Assembly: GCA_019188255.1 (NCBI GenBank)
Contig: JAETXT010000001.1
Location: 4,340,001-4,404,000, forward strand
Length of the DNA: 64,000 bases
DNA from: Verticillium longisporum
Lineage: Eukaryota; Ascomycota; Sordariomycetes; Glomerellales; Plectosphaerellaceae
Direction of reading: 5' to 3'
In this document: one piece after another, positions 44,421 to 57,023 of the stretch
Layout: every line of letters starts with the position of its first letter
Numbering within the stretch: position 1 is the first letter of the stretch
Translations under genes and position numbers: made by a program
Notes under the pieces: generated by a model
What the model saw: only the letters and a program-made list of their open reading frames with translations
Database searches by the model: none
What the model was told of the DNA's origin: nothing

Positions 44421-47400
44421 ATGGACACACGACAGCATGAGACTGGCCCTTTGGCTACACGTACCAATGGACGCAGCTCTTTACCCCTCGTCATCAACAA
44501 GGGCGGCCGGAAGCCGCTCTTCCAGAAGCCCTCCCGAGAGAGTCTTGGTGGGGTACCCTACACCAACGACACGAGACCCGGCATGGCCAGAAATGCATAT
44601 TCCGATGGCCACGCCCTCGCCGTCGGCCCCATGATCCCCCGCCCCGGCTCTGTCTCTCCTTCACCATCCATCGCCTCGAACAACAGCGCCGACAGTGCAT
44701 CACGCATACCCCGACCAAGCTCCGCTGCCGGCGTCTTCTCCAAGGCGAGGAGGCCCATGTCCATTGCTGACGCCTATAAAATGGCCGAGGCCGAAGAACA
44801 CCGCTTCGAATCTGCGCCGCGGACTCGACGCCTGTCGCCCCTGCCCATCGACGGCTCCCCGAGCCCTGCGCCTCGACCCCGCCACTCCCTGCCGGCCTCG
44901 GACGACGGCCGTCTGCGCAGGATGCTGAGCAAGGGGCCCCTCGATACCAAGAACGCACGCCCGCGACACGCCGACAGCGCCATCTCCGAGGACGAGGGCG
45001 GGCACTCGGCCGACAGCACCTCGAGCACCGGCAGTTTCGAACGCCGACTGAGCGCCTACGCCCACGCCCAACAGCAGCAGCAGCAGCGGCACTCGTCCAT
45101 CTCGCCGAGTCGTCGGTCTAGCCTCTTCGGCAACTCGAGGATAGGACCCAAGATTGCCGAGACGGGCCAGACGCTGGCGAAGAAGACGAGCACCAGCAGC
45201 CTCAGCGGCACGTGCCCTCGACCGGCGGCCTTTGCCAAGGGGCCCGAGCCCAAGGGTGGGGCACGCACCTCTTGACCCGCGAGGAGCAGAAAGCCGCTGC
45301 CGTGAAAGAAGGGAAGAGCTTCAAAGAGGATTCCGCCGACATACCCCTCCCCTCTGTCGAGGTCGAGGGCGACAAGCCCCAGGAACCCACACCGCCTTCT
45401 TCCCGACCCACATCCGCCATTGTCCCCAAGCCCGAGGGGCGTTCTCCCAACAAAGACTTTGCTTGGCAGATCGAGGACGATTTCACGGCCGGCGATCTGC
45501 AATTCTCGGACAGCCCGCGGATGAACCTGGACACTCTTACGGGGATGTCGCCTCGCGCATGTTCGCCAATGATGCGGCCTTTGAGCGGAACCAAGACGTG
45601 GCTATAAATACCAAGCTCGACGACATCCGACAGCGCGAGCGCGAGGTTGAGGAGGCTTTTGCCGGACGGGAGGACGACCTGCCGAAGAACACCAAGTTAG
45701 ACGAGATCAGAGAGCGCGAGAAGGCGTTCACGTCGAAGAAGGCTCTCGCTGCGAGTCGCCTGGATGATATACGCGAGTTCAACATGTCGAGATCACTCTC
45801 GCCCGAAGCGGCGCCCCGTCCCAACCGCCAGTCTGTCCAGGAGCCCTCGAACAATAAGAGCCCGACGCACAGGCGCACCTTGTCCAAGGACGACGGCGAG
45901 CGTGTTCCCAACACACCTGTGACGGTTTATCGCAAGCCAAACGTACATGAGGAGGTCAAGATGAAAAACGCTGAGCCAGCACCTGAGGTTCAGGAGGCGC
46001 CAAAGGAAGTTGATGTACAGGAAACCTCGAGACCAGGCCTCGGTCACACGTGCTCGGATTCCCGGGATCTTCTGAGAAGACTGGCGCGGGCAGCCAGTAC
46101 CAGTCCAGCACCAGAAGCTCGTAAAGAAGCTGGAGTAGAAGCTCGTACAGAGAAGCTGAAGCAGCAAGATTCCGGTTCAAGGCCAAATGATAAGATATCT
46201 GCGGAGCCTCCGGTCCAACAGGCCTCTCATTCTAGACAGAACTCCAGTAGTGGTGCCGCGCAAGGGGCACCCGCGACGAAGGAGGCAGAGGAGACAACAT
46301 TGAAGACGAAGTTAACCGAAACGACGAACGAGCCTCGGAGTAAGGCCGCGCATTCTCGTCACCCAAGCCTGGATGTCAGGAAGTCCCTCGCATTCGATAG
46401 AGAAGCTGAAGAAGCGCACAGTCGCAACGCCTCGCGCTCGCGACGAAACAGCGCCGACTCAAAGAAAGCTCCTTCGTCAGAGGCCCAGGACTCCGATAAG
46501 GCGAAGCCCTCGGTCAATTTTCTCGGAATCCGGCGAAACCGCTCCATCGACTCTAATAAGGGAAAGAGAACGAGCGTGGCCCTGTCTGACAATGACCCCA
46601 CGGATCGAATCGAAGGCGAGATGAACCTGTTTGCGCCAACGGATAACCAGTCGGAGCGCGGTTCCGTCCGGGCCCCGTCGATTGAACCATCCAGCGAGGA
46701 GGACTCCGACGATGACCTAGTTGAGGAGACGCCACGACCTCTGCGACGAGACCCCTTGTCCATGCCGACACCAAGGATAACGGGCGCATACATCGAGACG
46801 CCTGCTCCGGTAAAGGTGGAAGAGAAGGAGACGGAAAAGGTTTCGGACCTCCTCAAGGAAATCCCCGAAATCACAGGCAACAAAGACAGAGCCCCTTCTC
46901 ATCGAAAGTCCTCCGCTTCTTCGTCAGAGGCACCCAGGTCCAGATCTAGGTCGAAGTCTTCTGGAAGTGTCCACGACGCGCAGGAACAACCGCCCAACTA
47001 CCCAACGTCGACGACCTCAACAATCCGTCAGAGAGCTCGGTCGCTGCCTAAGAATCGCCGCCCGCTGATAAACTCAGTGAAGCCACCGACTGTCAAGGAC
47101 GATCTGCGCGACATTCAGCGTACATACTCTCTTGAGGACTCAACACTCGACGATTTCGAAGAACTCTTTAAACTCGGCAGGCTTGATAACGCACCCTCTC
47201 CCGAGATTGAATCCATCCTCAACGAGCTGTCAAGTCAGCGTGAGGAGCTTGCCAACAAACCAGTCATCAACGAGGCAGATCATAGCGAGCTGGAGCGCTA
47301 CGACCGAATCACCAAGTCCCTCAAGAACGGGCTCCAGAACATCCATGCCGCCAAGCAAGGCATCGAACGTTTGGAGGACAATCTCGCCCACACTGACGTC

Positions 47401-48126
47401 CTCGATACCAAGAAGGAAGAGCATGAAGTGGACATCAAACCTTCTGCCCTGGCCTTGCCAGACTTCAAGGAGGAACGCTCGGGGGACAGGCCGTCCAACA
47501 AGGTCGTTCACAGTCATAAGCACTTGAATCACAGCGACACGTGCCCTGACTGTCTCTCCCATCCTATTCCTCGTGCCACAGTCTCCTACGTCCACTTTCC
47601 CTTACCCCGTCTCTACCAAACCAACCCTTTCCGCCTCAGCCTACTTGGTCTTCTTGTCACTCTCTTCTCGGTCTGGTATGCCGCCGAAACAGCAACGTGC
47701 GCTCGTTACTGCCGTCCTGAGTTCTGCTCTACCACGCCTTGCATCTACGACGTCAACGACCCGACTTGGGGTACCGCCATTCCAGTCAAGCTCGACGCCG
47801 CCCTCACTAACGGCCGCGGCCGCCAGCTTTACGCCCACCTTGCCGAAGAGGCTTCTGACGCGTATCTCGACGCGTGGGACTGGATCAACGGCGTCGACAT
47901 TCGCCATGTCAAGATGACGTCCCTCGACGCCTACGCGAGGATACAACACAGACGCCGCCTGCACAAGCGCGGTCTTCTCAAAGCGTCCGCCGTGTCGCCG
48001 CAGCTGGAGCCCAAGTTCAGCATGTGGCATCAGACACGGCTGGCTCTGGAGCGGGAGCGCGAGATGAGCGAGGCGGGCTATGTCGAGGAGGAGGAGATGG
48101 TCGGGGACGACGAGAGGCTTTACTAG
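44421..48126 (+). CDS. Large disordered protein with C-terminal membrane anchor, read in three frames
   Basis: Starts MDTRQHETGPLATRTNGRSS at an ATG in good context. Frame A (to about 45,255) is Ser/Pro-rich with SPSPSIASNNSADSASRIPRPSS, MSIADAYKMAEAEEHR and a Gln run. Frame B (about 45,255-45,545) has HLLTREEQKAAAVKEGKSF and DFAWQIEDDFTAGDLQFSDS. Frame C (about 45,545-48,126) has the doubled motif NTKLDDIRQRE / NTKLDEIRERE and a long Ser/Arg-rich region. It continues with a coiled coil (NELSSQREEL, RITKSLKNGLQNIHAAKQGI), a transmembrane segment (LSLLGLLVTLFSVWYA) and a conserved-looking end with four cysteines, DPTWGTAIPVKLD and DAWDWINGVDI. Both breaks need one extra base and each falls at a G4 run (45,254-45,257; 45,541-45,544). 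A weak 53-nt intron could explain the first only. Probably about 1,235 residues, single-pass, perhaps at the nuclear envelope or ER; I do not recognise the family. Confidence 0.7.
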
Positions 48127-48727
48127 CTTGGGCGGACGAGCGGAATCATTCATCACCTTTCTTCTTCTTGCACACTACATTCTTGCCAGCGTTTGGCATG
48201 ACGAAGCATGTATGCTTTTTTTCCTTCTCTTCCCTGTACATTCTTCTCGTTTTACCCTCTGACGGGCTCCAACATGACGACTTTTCATTTTCTTTACATG
48301 GGTGGCATGGCGAGCCGCCTCGGTTGAAGCAGGGGCAGAAGGCTCAGTATCAAGATCGACGGAGGGAGTGCTGTGGAGCATCAAGAATTCTCATCGCATT
48401 GCGAAGCAGGCGTGGCGTTTACTTGTTTGATAAGGGACAGATCACGGCTGGGGTGGGATTTGCACTGGGAATGAGGTAGACAAACTAATTGAATTCGATT
48501 GCTCGTTGCTTGCATATGGTCATCAATCGTAAAGTATTCAGGCTGCCAAGGTTCCAGAGTGCATGAAGCCAGCTTTGACGCCCCTTGTGTGTACTGGGGA
48601 CTCTTCGCCGTCATGATCGGCCCCGGAGATGTTCACTTCCCCCGAACAATCGTTATCGTATGCTCAACCGTGGCTTCGGGGAATCATCACTGCGTCTCAG
48701 GGATAGCTCTGCCGCTTCCGCTGGAAA
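48127..48727. other. Intergenic, convergent 3' ends
   Basis: Between the large membrane protein gene (plus) and the C2H2 gene (minus). T-rich stretches near 48,215-48,290 may be 3' untranslated sequence; no other feature. Confidence 0.5.
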
Positions 48728-51700
48728 TCAGACTTGCCATGGACGCGAACTTCCAGTCCGGGCCGACGCCGGCGTTTCATCATCCCCAATCGGCGTGCCC
48801 ATCGCTTCGCCGAGATCGTTCGTGATGCCTGCTCCTTCGTTCGCATCAACCTCTTCAGACCCCTGCATCGGCTCGATGACAGGGGCAGATGGGACGGGAG
48901 GGACGTGCCGTGGCGGGGGCAGAGCGGGCGGCGCCGCGCCTTCGTTCAGAATGGGCGATATGCTCATCGCCCCGGGCAGGTCGTCTGGCGGCGGACCGTC
49001 GCCGGCATCAGTCGGCCGTGGAAAGAGTAAGAAATCGTTCGGTTCAAGGTTGCGTGTGTCATCGTCGAGGGAAAGGAATGAATCGCTGTCACTCAAGCCG
49101 TCGGAAGACAGATACGATCCAAACAAGCCTGTGTTGGTGGCCACATCGCTGGGTGCATCCGTCATTGTCCGAGCGATTCGGTTGCCGCTTGCTGCAACGG
49201 GGATGATAGCCTTTCGCGGGATTATGCTTCCACAAGCACTCTCTAGTCTCAAATGCCTATGGTCTATCTCTGCTTTGGGAACTTACCTTGGGGTGTGTCG
49301 CCCATCAGAGGTGAATACATGCTCGCCCCTCCGGAGTATGTGGTTGGGAGATCGGGTAGGAACGTGGTTGGTGATGGGCTCTCAGGCACAAGCTGGTCAG
49401 ACGCCCCGGTATGCGTTTCGCGTCGCGGTCTGCGCTGCTCCCCCAGGCGGGTCTTCGCCTCTCTTGCTCCAAAATCGTGAGGCTCATCTTTGCGCTTCCC
49501 TGATTCATCAACATAGCTGTAGTGCTGCTCAGAAGAAGGGGCTGAGCCCAGCGCTTCCTCCAGGCCTTCTCGGACATGGTCGAGACACAGACCATTAACG
49601 TGATCATTATCGATCTTCCCTTTTGGGCACGTAGGTATAGCGCAGCAGTGTGTCTGACAGTATCCACCAACTTGTCGAGCGACAGGTGCGAAGCAGTCTG
49701 GAAGAAAGCACTTGTGGTAGATGCACAACGGGCCTTTCAGAGTCTGGATACCACAGCCCTCTTTGGCGCAGATAGCTATTGGCCGTGAATCATGCCACAC
49801 TGTTGTTTTGCTGGGCGAGAGAAGCGTCTCGTCCTCTTGCTCGGGGAGGCATGCTTGCTGTGGATCGTATGGTGATCCCTGTGGTAGTGGTGAGAGTGAC
49901 GCCAGCGTTCCCCAATCTCCGCTATAGCTTTCGTCCAAGGGGGGTCTCATCTCAGCGTGCTCTTGGGAGAACAGCTCAGGGGCTGTATGCATAACGCGCC
50001 TTTCGACTTGTTCGGGGCCGGAGCCTTCAGCGATGCTGGCTGAGTTTCTACGACCTCTGTTCTTGGTACGGACGTACTCCCACCCGTGGGCTTTTTCCAT
50101 GTGCTGCTTGCAGTTGGATTCGCGCTTTGACTTATAGGGGCAGGGTTTGAAGTAGCACTCGTACATTGGAGGCGCCATGCTGTGCCTGTCATTGCGGTGG
50201 CGGTCCAGTTCCTTCTCCGTGGCCCAGCCGTACTCGTGGTACTTGCAGCCTGTTTCGGGGCACTTCCAAGGACGGGGTTGGCTTTCCTTGACAGGAGCAT
50301 TGGCGGTCCGCGACGATCCACTCCCATTATCGCCGTGTACACGGCGTAAGTGGTCTTGAAGGTCCCTTTGGCGAGGGAATCCATCTCCCATGAGCGAGCG
50401 TTCGCAGCCGTCATAAGAACACGGAAACTGGTTTTCACCAAATGCGAACATTGTGTGAACATTGCGTTCGTGTCTAGAAAGCTCCTCGAGTGAAGAGAAG
50501 CCGAACATCTCGCAGCTTGAGAAGTCGCACTGATAAGCGCTCACGTGAAAATGGACATACTTGCTGATAGTGAGGATGCGAATTAGTGCTGAGGAATACT
50601 TTACGCGGAGGAATCTGACTCACTCGTAGTTCACCTTGTACAAGGCTCCCTTGTGATTGCATGACGCCTGACCTTCCCAGGGGCAGTGCCATAACCCATC
50701 GGGCCCAGGAGTAGCATTTCTGTAGACGGGATGGTCTTTGGTGACTTTCTCGCCGGGCCCTGGAAGTGTAATTGATCCCGCGACGGAAACAGTATTGGAC
50801 ACATTGACCTGCTCTGACTTGGTTGGCGGGGCCCCCAGAGATCCCAGGTAAGGCACCGATAGTTCTGCACTATCTTCCTTTTGTTGAGGGTGGTGATTCT
50901 GTGAGTTGATCGGATCTGTCGTGGGTAGGGAAGGTGGCACTTCCGGTACAAACATGCGCCGTTGCTCTAAATCTTGACTCAACAGGCGGGTTTCTTCAAT
51001 GAGCAGATTACCATCGTCACTATGCGATGCCCGAATGTGCCTAAGGAGCTCACCCCGTGTCTTGAACCCATCTGCTCCCTGACGATGTACACACAATCGG
51101 CAAGAGAAATTTGGATTTCCTGTTGCGGCTTGAGCTTGGCGCGGTCCCTCAGACGCCCCTATTAACGGCGTTTCCCTCTCAAGTTGCTGTTCATGAGAAC
51201 TCCGAGGTCTTTGATTCAATGCTTCTGTTCCGGTGTATCCATCAGTTGTGCTAGAGCCACCTGTTCCGTAGGCAGCGGGAGGTTCTTGTCCAAAGGCTTG
51301 CGGCAAGAATGCATCGCCCGACTTGAATTCTTCGCTTGCGAGCTTCTCTGCAGTAGACCGATCTTGAGTTTTCGATATTGATGTAATAGCTTCCAATGTT
51401 TCTCTCGCTTTTTCGCGAATGTCGATAGTGTCGATCCAGTCTTCCAAGGCCAGTTTGAGTTGCGCACCTTCGTCGGCATCGTGCGCCTGAGCTTTTGATC
51501 CCTTCTTTGAAACGCCTTGTCTAAAGTGAAATTGATGAAGATGGTTGACGGCTCCGCTGAACCATCGCCATTTCCTACCATTTCGACAATCTAGACAGGT
51601 TGCCAAGGGTACAATAGGTTCGACGGTGGTTTGGATGCCGACACTGGCTGGGTCGCGACAAACAAACCTCAAGAACCGTCTTGAGTGGTGAGTCTTAGGA

Positions 51701-52810
51701 AGATCGGGCCGGCTAACCATGCTCTCATCTTCTTGGTCAAATGGAGTTGACTTATCCCCTTTTTCAGCACTGTCACGACTCCGTCTTCTCGTGACATCTT
51801 GGGCTTGACCGAAGGACTCTCCCCAGGTTTCCAAAGTACTGTCTTTATGCACTGTACTTCTTTTGGTCGGGGGTTCAGCAACTGAGTCGTTGTCAGTAGA
51901 CTCCTCTTCGGCATGGGACGAGTCCTCCTCAGACTCGGCCATGGGGGGAAGAGCTGCCAGAGATATCTCTTCTAAGTGTGCGGCCAGATGAGCGATGACT
52001 TTTAGCTTCTCCTCTGACATCTTCTCGTGGCAGAGGGGGCAGTTGATGGTTTCCGAGGATACCTCAAAGTCGTGATGTTGAGCGAGGTGGTTCACCCATT
52101 CCCGGCGATTGGGAAAAGGCCTATCTCCATACGCACAAGATATGTCGTGGCAGACCCAGGGTTTCAAATCCAGGTAGAGGTGCTTCCTGTATCATGATAA
52201 GCATTGAATTTGCAGATTTTTCCCGGCACAAGGTGGCAGCATACTTCCAAGCAGAGTTGCTCCTAATAGAGACCGTCCGGTTACAGGCCATGCACTCGAA
52301 ACAAACGCCGAGTTTTGCTCCGGCTGGCAGAGGGGGAATGCGGACAGAATGGCTTTCGTTCTGGCGATATGACATTGTCGTTTCGGCATAAGCGCTCGCC
52401 GTCCGGACCGAAGAGCCTAAGCCTGAGTCGTTGAACTTTGTACTGCCTTCTGTGCGACTGACTTGGTCAACTTCGACAACACTGGGGACCGCACTTTGTT
52501 CAGGCTCCTGCTTAGTCAAGACATTCCGTCGTCGCTCCATCTGTGTCCTTTGCAATCGGTCAAGGTTAGCCCTTGCGAGCCTGTCTACGAGCTCGCCATG
52601 TGCCAGAGGGAACCGATACGCAATCCGCTCTGAGAATCGCTGGTGGGGGCTACAGGATATCTCAATCGATGGATTGACGTGCTCCTCTGGTTGAATTTGA
52701 TCTGCTGCCGGCGCCTCGATGAGGGAGTCAAGGTCGAGGAGGCAACGAACCGCGTTGGCAATGTCTTCCGTTGCATCGTCGAGCTCGTACATCTCCTCTC
52801 CAGATGAGAA

Positions 52811-52842
<32 letters not shown>

Positions 52843-53399
52843 CGTCTTTTGCACCAGGGGAGGCCCGATTGCGACGGCGTCGATCCTCCGACAGCGCTGC
52901 TGAGGCGTCCGCAGTCGCAGCTCTCAGAGAAGATACGTCTACGGAAGCATCGTCTCCCAATCCGAGTCTTGGTATGAGTTCTGCTTCTGGTCAGTAGAGT
53001 CTAGATCAACAGGCCGACTGTCCACCACATACCCTCTGAAACAGCCTTGCCAATGCTCAACAACAACTCAGAGATCGATCGTCGCAACGACCGTGACTTG
53101 GCAAGGGCATCGTCGAGCTCACCCTCGCGCACACCATACCCTGCCGCCCATAGCGTAAGAGAACCACAGCTCTTGTCAAGGCGATGGGACAGAGAGCGCG
53201 GAAGGTCCTTGCGAGATTTCACCCGTCGAAGGACGCTCCTAAAAGCTCTTACAACCTCGATGCAAAGCCGGCTCGTCACGCTCTTGGAATCTGAGAAGGC
53301 GAGGCTGATGTCCCATTCGTCGATGCGCGAGAGGTCAAGCCTCTCCTTCGGCCGTGACAGAGGTTTGGCATGTCGTGTTTTCGCCCCATGCGGAGGCAT
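48728..53399 (-). CDS. Multi-C2H2 zinc-finger protein (five exons)
   Basis: Exons 53,033-53,399, 52,245-52,980, 50,624-52,186, 49,287-50,563 and 48,728-49,242 keep frame and give 1,485 residues; introns are 52, 58, 60 and 44 nt, the last being short and least certain. The N-terminal ~125 residues form the helical domain seen in fungal C2H2 proteins (SRSLRRSISELLLSIGKAVSE, then ELIPRLGLGDD). A poly-Ser run (CTG/CAG repeat at 52,813-52,845) follows. Next come CFECMACNR with WKKHLYLDLKPWVCHDISC and INCPLCHEKM with HLAAHLEEISLAALP, hallmark zinc fingers of that family. Later fingers include CRLCVHRQ, HCPWEGQASCNHKGALYKVNY, YQCDFSSCEMFG, FPCSYDGCERSL, WKCPETGCKYHEYGW, YECYFKPCPYKSKRESNCKQH and a Cys/His cluster near 49,650-49,800. 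A nuclear DNA- or RNA-binding role is likely. It is transcribed away from the DUF7580 gene. Confidence 0.85.
52813..52845. repeat. CTG/CAG trinucleotide run coding poly-serine
   Basis: About ten CTG units on the plus strand; read on the minus strand they encode the Ser run of the C2H2 protein. Confidence 0.9.
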
Positions 53400-53836
53400 G
53401 ATTCTCGTCTGCAATACCGCCGCCAAACGAAATTTCGTGGTTGGGAAGTGCTAAGATCTGAGTAGACATCGCGAGGCTGCTGAAGCGACCTTTAGAGTGC
53501 CTGAGAGGAGAAGCGCCCAACCGTCAGCGACCTTGAGGCAGTGCCGCGAGTGATGCTGGCAAATCACAGGTCATCTCTCGATGCAGAATGGATGACCTGC
53601 AGCTGTACGCGCAACCAGCCCGAGCAGGGGTGATTCGGGCTGTGTGCTGCATTACTGCGCAGGGGCTGTGAATGAAGGCCTCCTACACGGGCCGGCTAGG
53701 CACAGCCTTGACAGCCCCGGAGAAGATCAAATTCGCGGTCTATCCATAACAGCTCTCTTGTCGTGTCTTTGATCTCTTCAAGCTGTCGCGAAAGCACAAA
53801 AGATTGATTGAGTCAACTGGTAACAAGTGCGACAGC
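53400..53836. promoter_or_regulatory. Bidirectional promoter between C2H2 and DUF7580 genes
   Basis: 437 bp separate the two divergent start codons, so the promoters must share this space. I see no clear TATA box. The arrangement is seen directly; co-regulation is inference. Confidence 0.5.
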
Positions 53837-55683
53837 ATGGCCGAACTGGCACTCGGCATTGTACCACTCGTGGGTCTCGTCATCACTTCATACAAGGCTG
53901 TCGTGATAAACCTGAAGACATACCGACATTATTCGAAGAAGATCAAACGATTTCAGGTCGCACTTTCAGTTCAACGCAGAGTCTTTGAGAACGAGTGCCA
54001 CTTGTTGCTCCGACTCGTCCTGCCGAACGATGATGCGATTGACGAGATGATGGCTGATCCTGGCCACGGAAGATGGGCTGACCCTGGCCTAAACAACGCG
54101 AGCGCCCGATGGTTAGGCGAAAATCTGGAAGCATACAAAGGAAGCGTGGAAGCATGCCATGAGGCGCTATGCGAGCTCGAAGAGCAGCTGCGATGCTTTG
54201 ACGTAGTCCACGGACTACAGCAGAAGGTTAGTTTGTGGTATGCCCCTCTCCTGTACCTCGCCATCTAAAAACCATTTCACAGGGAGAGCGGATAAAAGAT
54301 ACGCTCCGGAGACTTCGTAGGGTCCAAGACGGTGTCAAAGTTGTGATTAATGAGAAAAATTACATTGCAGCCATCGAAGAGTTGAAACAATCCACAGAGG
54401 GCCTCACTATTCTGAGGAGGCAGATCGCTGAGCTCGACGAACTCAGGACAGCTATCCAGATCAAAACCAAGTGTCCTCCGGCAGGTCAATGGGCGAGGCT
54501 ATTGAGGATACAGCGAGCCTCAAAAGCTCTCCACGATGCACTGGCTGGAGCGTGGAATTGCAGCCAGGAGGGGCATATGAGGCATCTCGTCAAACTCTTC
54601 ATCGAGACAGACCTGGTCGATAACGAAATCCAGATGGACATCGCCATTGTCTGCCACACGCAAGTCAGGAATACACTATATGCGACATTGGTCGAGCTCG
54701 AAGTACGCTCCCAAAACCTCGAATGGATCGAATCGCCCCAAATACCGGTCATGATGCCCCCCGCTGATGGCGAGGTACAACGACCTTCGAAACGACTAAA
54801 GACTGTCAAGGTCACTGAGACAACTGTCACTTCCTCGTCTCCTTGCCTCGGACCAGCCAAAGGAGCTTTTTGTCGGTCTAAGAAAGTCACCTGTCGAAGC
54901 TCATGTGATCTCCGTGCCTCCAAAGACGTCTGCATGGAGTTGACCAGCAAATCGCCGCCTGCATCAGGTCAAGACTCTTCGGCATGCCTCGGCCATCTTG
55001 ATATCGAGTCAGAGGCGGGGTACCGCCATTCGTTTTACCCAGGATTTCAGCAGGCCATCCGTAGGAAAGCGAATCGGGACCCCGTTCCGATAAGTCAGGT
55101 CTTTGAACCAACGGCCGCTGGGTATGTGACCATGTTGGATCGCCTCAAACTTGCCCGATCCCTTGTCTCAGCCGTCCTCAAGTTTCACTCAACTCCGTGG
55201 CTGCGCGACATGTGGCAATTGCAAGATCTCTCCATCTTTCCAACTGATGACGATGATCTGGCAAGGTCGTTAAACACACTCCATGTCGGTGTGGGGTTCG
55301 CTCAGAGACACGCCCAGCGACAAGCAGCTGAGTCGATGGAAGGCGTGCTATGCTCAGAAGACCCCGCCGCAGGCCAAGTGCGAAAGTGCGGTATCATCAA
55401 CAAGGCACTGCATAGCCTTGGTGTCGCCTTGCTGCAGATCGATCGTTGGGTAGACGTCGAGACGCTGAAAGATATCGTCAAGATCCGCAAATTGGCCAGT
55501 GGGCGCTTCGCTTTGGGGCCACAATACGGCGAAATCACCCGAAAGTGTCTGCAGTGTGATTTTGCATGCGGTGACGATCTTTCAAACCCGAAGTTGCAAA
55601 AGGCAGTTTATGGGAGCCTGGTCGGCGCTTTGGAGAAGATGATCTCGTCGTTGGACTTAAATGACGATGAAGATGAATCATGA
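53837..55683 (+). CDS. DUF7580-family fungal protein
   Basis: Two exons (53,837-54,226 and 54,283-55,683, phase 0 intron GTTAGT...CACAG) give 596 residues. The start MAELALGIVPLVGLVITSYKAV is the N-terminus I associate with this fungal family: a hydrophobic helix, then a long helical segment (YRHYSKKIKRFQVALSVQRR, GERIKDTLRRLRRVQDG). The C-terminal half has LARSLVSAVLKFHSTPWLRDMW, LGVALLQIDRW and YGEITRKCLQCDFA, which resembles the degenerate kinase-like end of fungal proteins linked to HeLo/prion-like self-recognition. No catalytic kinase motifs (HRD, DFG) are seen. The family name is from memory; its function is unknown. It is paired head to head with the C2H2 gene. Confidence 0.75.
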
Positions 55684-57023
55684 TGTTTTTGTCTGTTGAT
55701 ACCACTATTTATTTCAAGACAATTTAGATTTAACTTTGAACCGTGACTTTGAACCGTGAATGACTCCCCTCCGCGATTGTCTGATACCTGCTCATAAGCG
55801 AGTTTTCCAGTGTCCTCAACTTAACCTGCCGCTCTTCTTGACCACGAACCACATCTTCCACCAATGGGTCGTGAGACTTGGCAGGCGTAGGCCCCGGGAA
55901 CAGAATACTCTCGGTAGCAATTCAGGTCCGGTGATTGTCTGCGTGGCTGACCCGGATAGCCATGTTGGCCCTTTCAGACTTCTGATGACTTGCTTCGCCA
56001 ACGGATACATCAGGCGCATATTTTATAAAGTGGTTCGACAACTTTGGTTCACCTGTGATGGTCCAGCGACAGCGTGCCATTGCAGGTGCGAACTCGAGCT
56101 TTCAACCGGCCAGGCTATTCGCACCGCATCGCGGAGGGTACGCACCCCGCTCGGTACCGACTGCAAGCTCCTTTGTCGGAGTGCAATTGCGCTGGCGGTG
56201 ATATGGACGTAGTATTTGTGGCCAAGGCAAAATCTTTCCCAGCGAAACATCTGGTAGGCTTCCGACGCCATCGTCCCATCCCTTTGAGGCCATCGGCTGG
56301 GCCTGAACCTTGAATGATTCTTCCAGTGAGGGGACTGGCTCAGACTTGACGACATAGACGCGATGTCACGATAATTTGGAGTCGTCTAACGGCATCCACG
56401 GTCGATTTATCTCTCACATCTAGTACTTGACGAACCGGAAGCTTCCTATATGTTATTGTTACCTTTTCTGTGTAGCATTACGCTGCTTATAGACCCTGGG
56501 CAAGTTGCGGCTGAAGCGTCCATGGTAGGCTGAGGGTCCAACCTTGCAAATAGCCGCTGTCTGGTCCGGTGGTCAACATTTGGCTGCAATACATAATGCT
56601 CTCGTGGGTTTGTTGCCAGAATGGGACCTGTCCGCTTCGGAAGCAAGCTCGTCTCCCGGGAGTAGTTGCTCAGGGCGGAGGAAGCTCTGGCACAACCGTG
56701 CCTAGAAACGAAAGATACCGCTACCTGACTGGCTTTTTTATGGTAGCGTGAGGGGATCATGAGTGCCACAGTCTGGATAATGGCAAGTTTCAATCTAAAT
56801 GGCTCCTGTCTTTGATTTCTTTCCAGCTATCTCTATCAGACTCTCTTGGCAACCAAAGAAGCGCCAACATCTGGGGTCTCGATCAGGCGAAAGAGACCAT
56901 GCCAACGGTACACTGAGCTGTGAAGCCTAAGGACGAAGCTATATAAACCGAGGAACCTGCTCTATCTTTCTGAATGGTGTTCAGGCTTCCAGGCTCTCGC
57001 CATTTCAGAGTCAAGCATCCGCC
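55684..57023. other. Intergenic; promoter of the secreted-protein gene at its right end
   Basis: Overlapping ORFs of up to 150 codons on both strands at 55,760-56,355 lack recognisable domains. The right end holds a TATA box (56,940-56,947). Confidence 0.5.
56940..56947 (+). promoter_or_regulatory. TATA box (TATATAAA)
   Basis: A perfect TATATAAA 77 bp upstream of the ATG of the secreted-protein gene. That spacing suits a transcription start a few tens of bases downstream, and TATA promoters in fungi tend to mark inducible genes. Confidence 0.65.

Noticed and set aside
55760..56355. 150-codon plus-strand and 110-codon minus-strand ORFs
   Set aside because: Overlapping frames without domain, signal peptide or clear start context.
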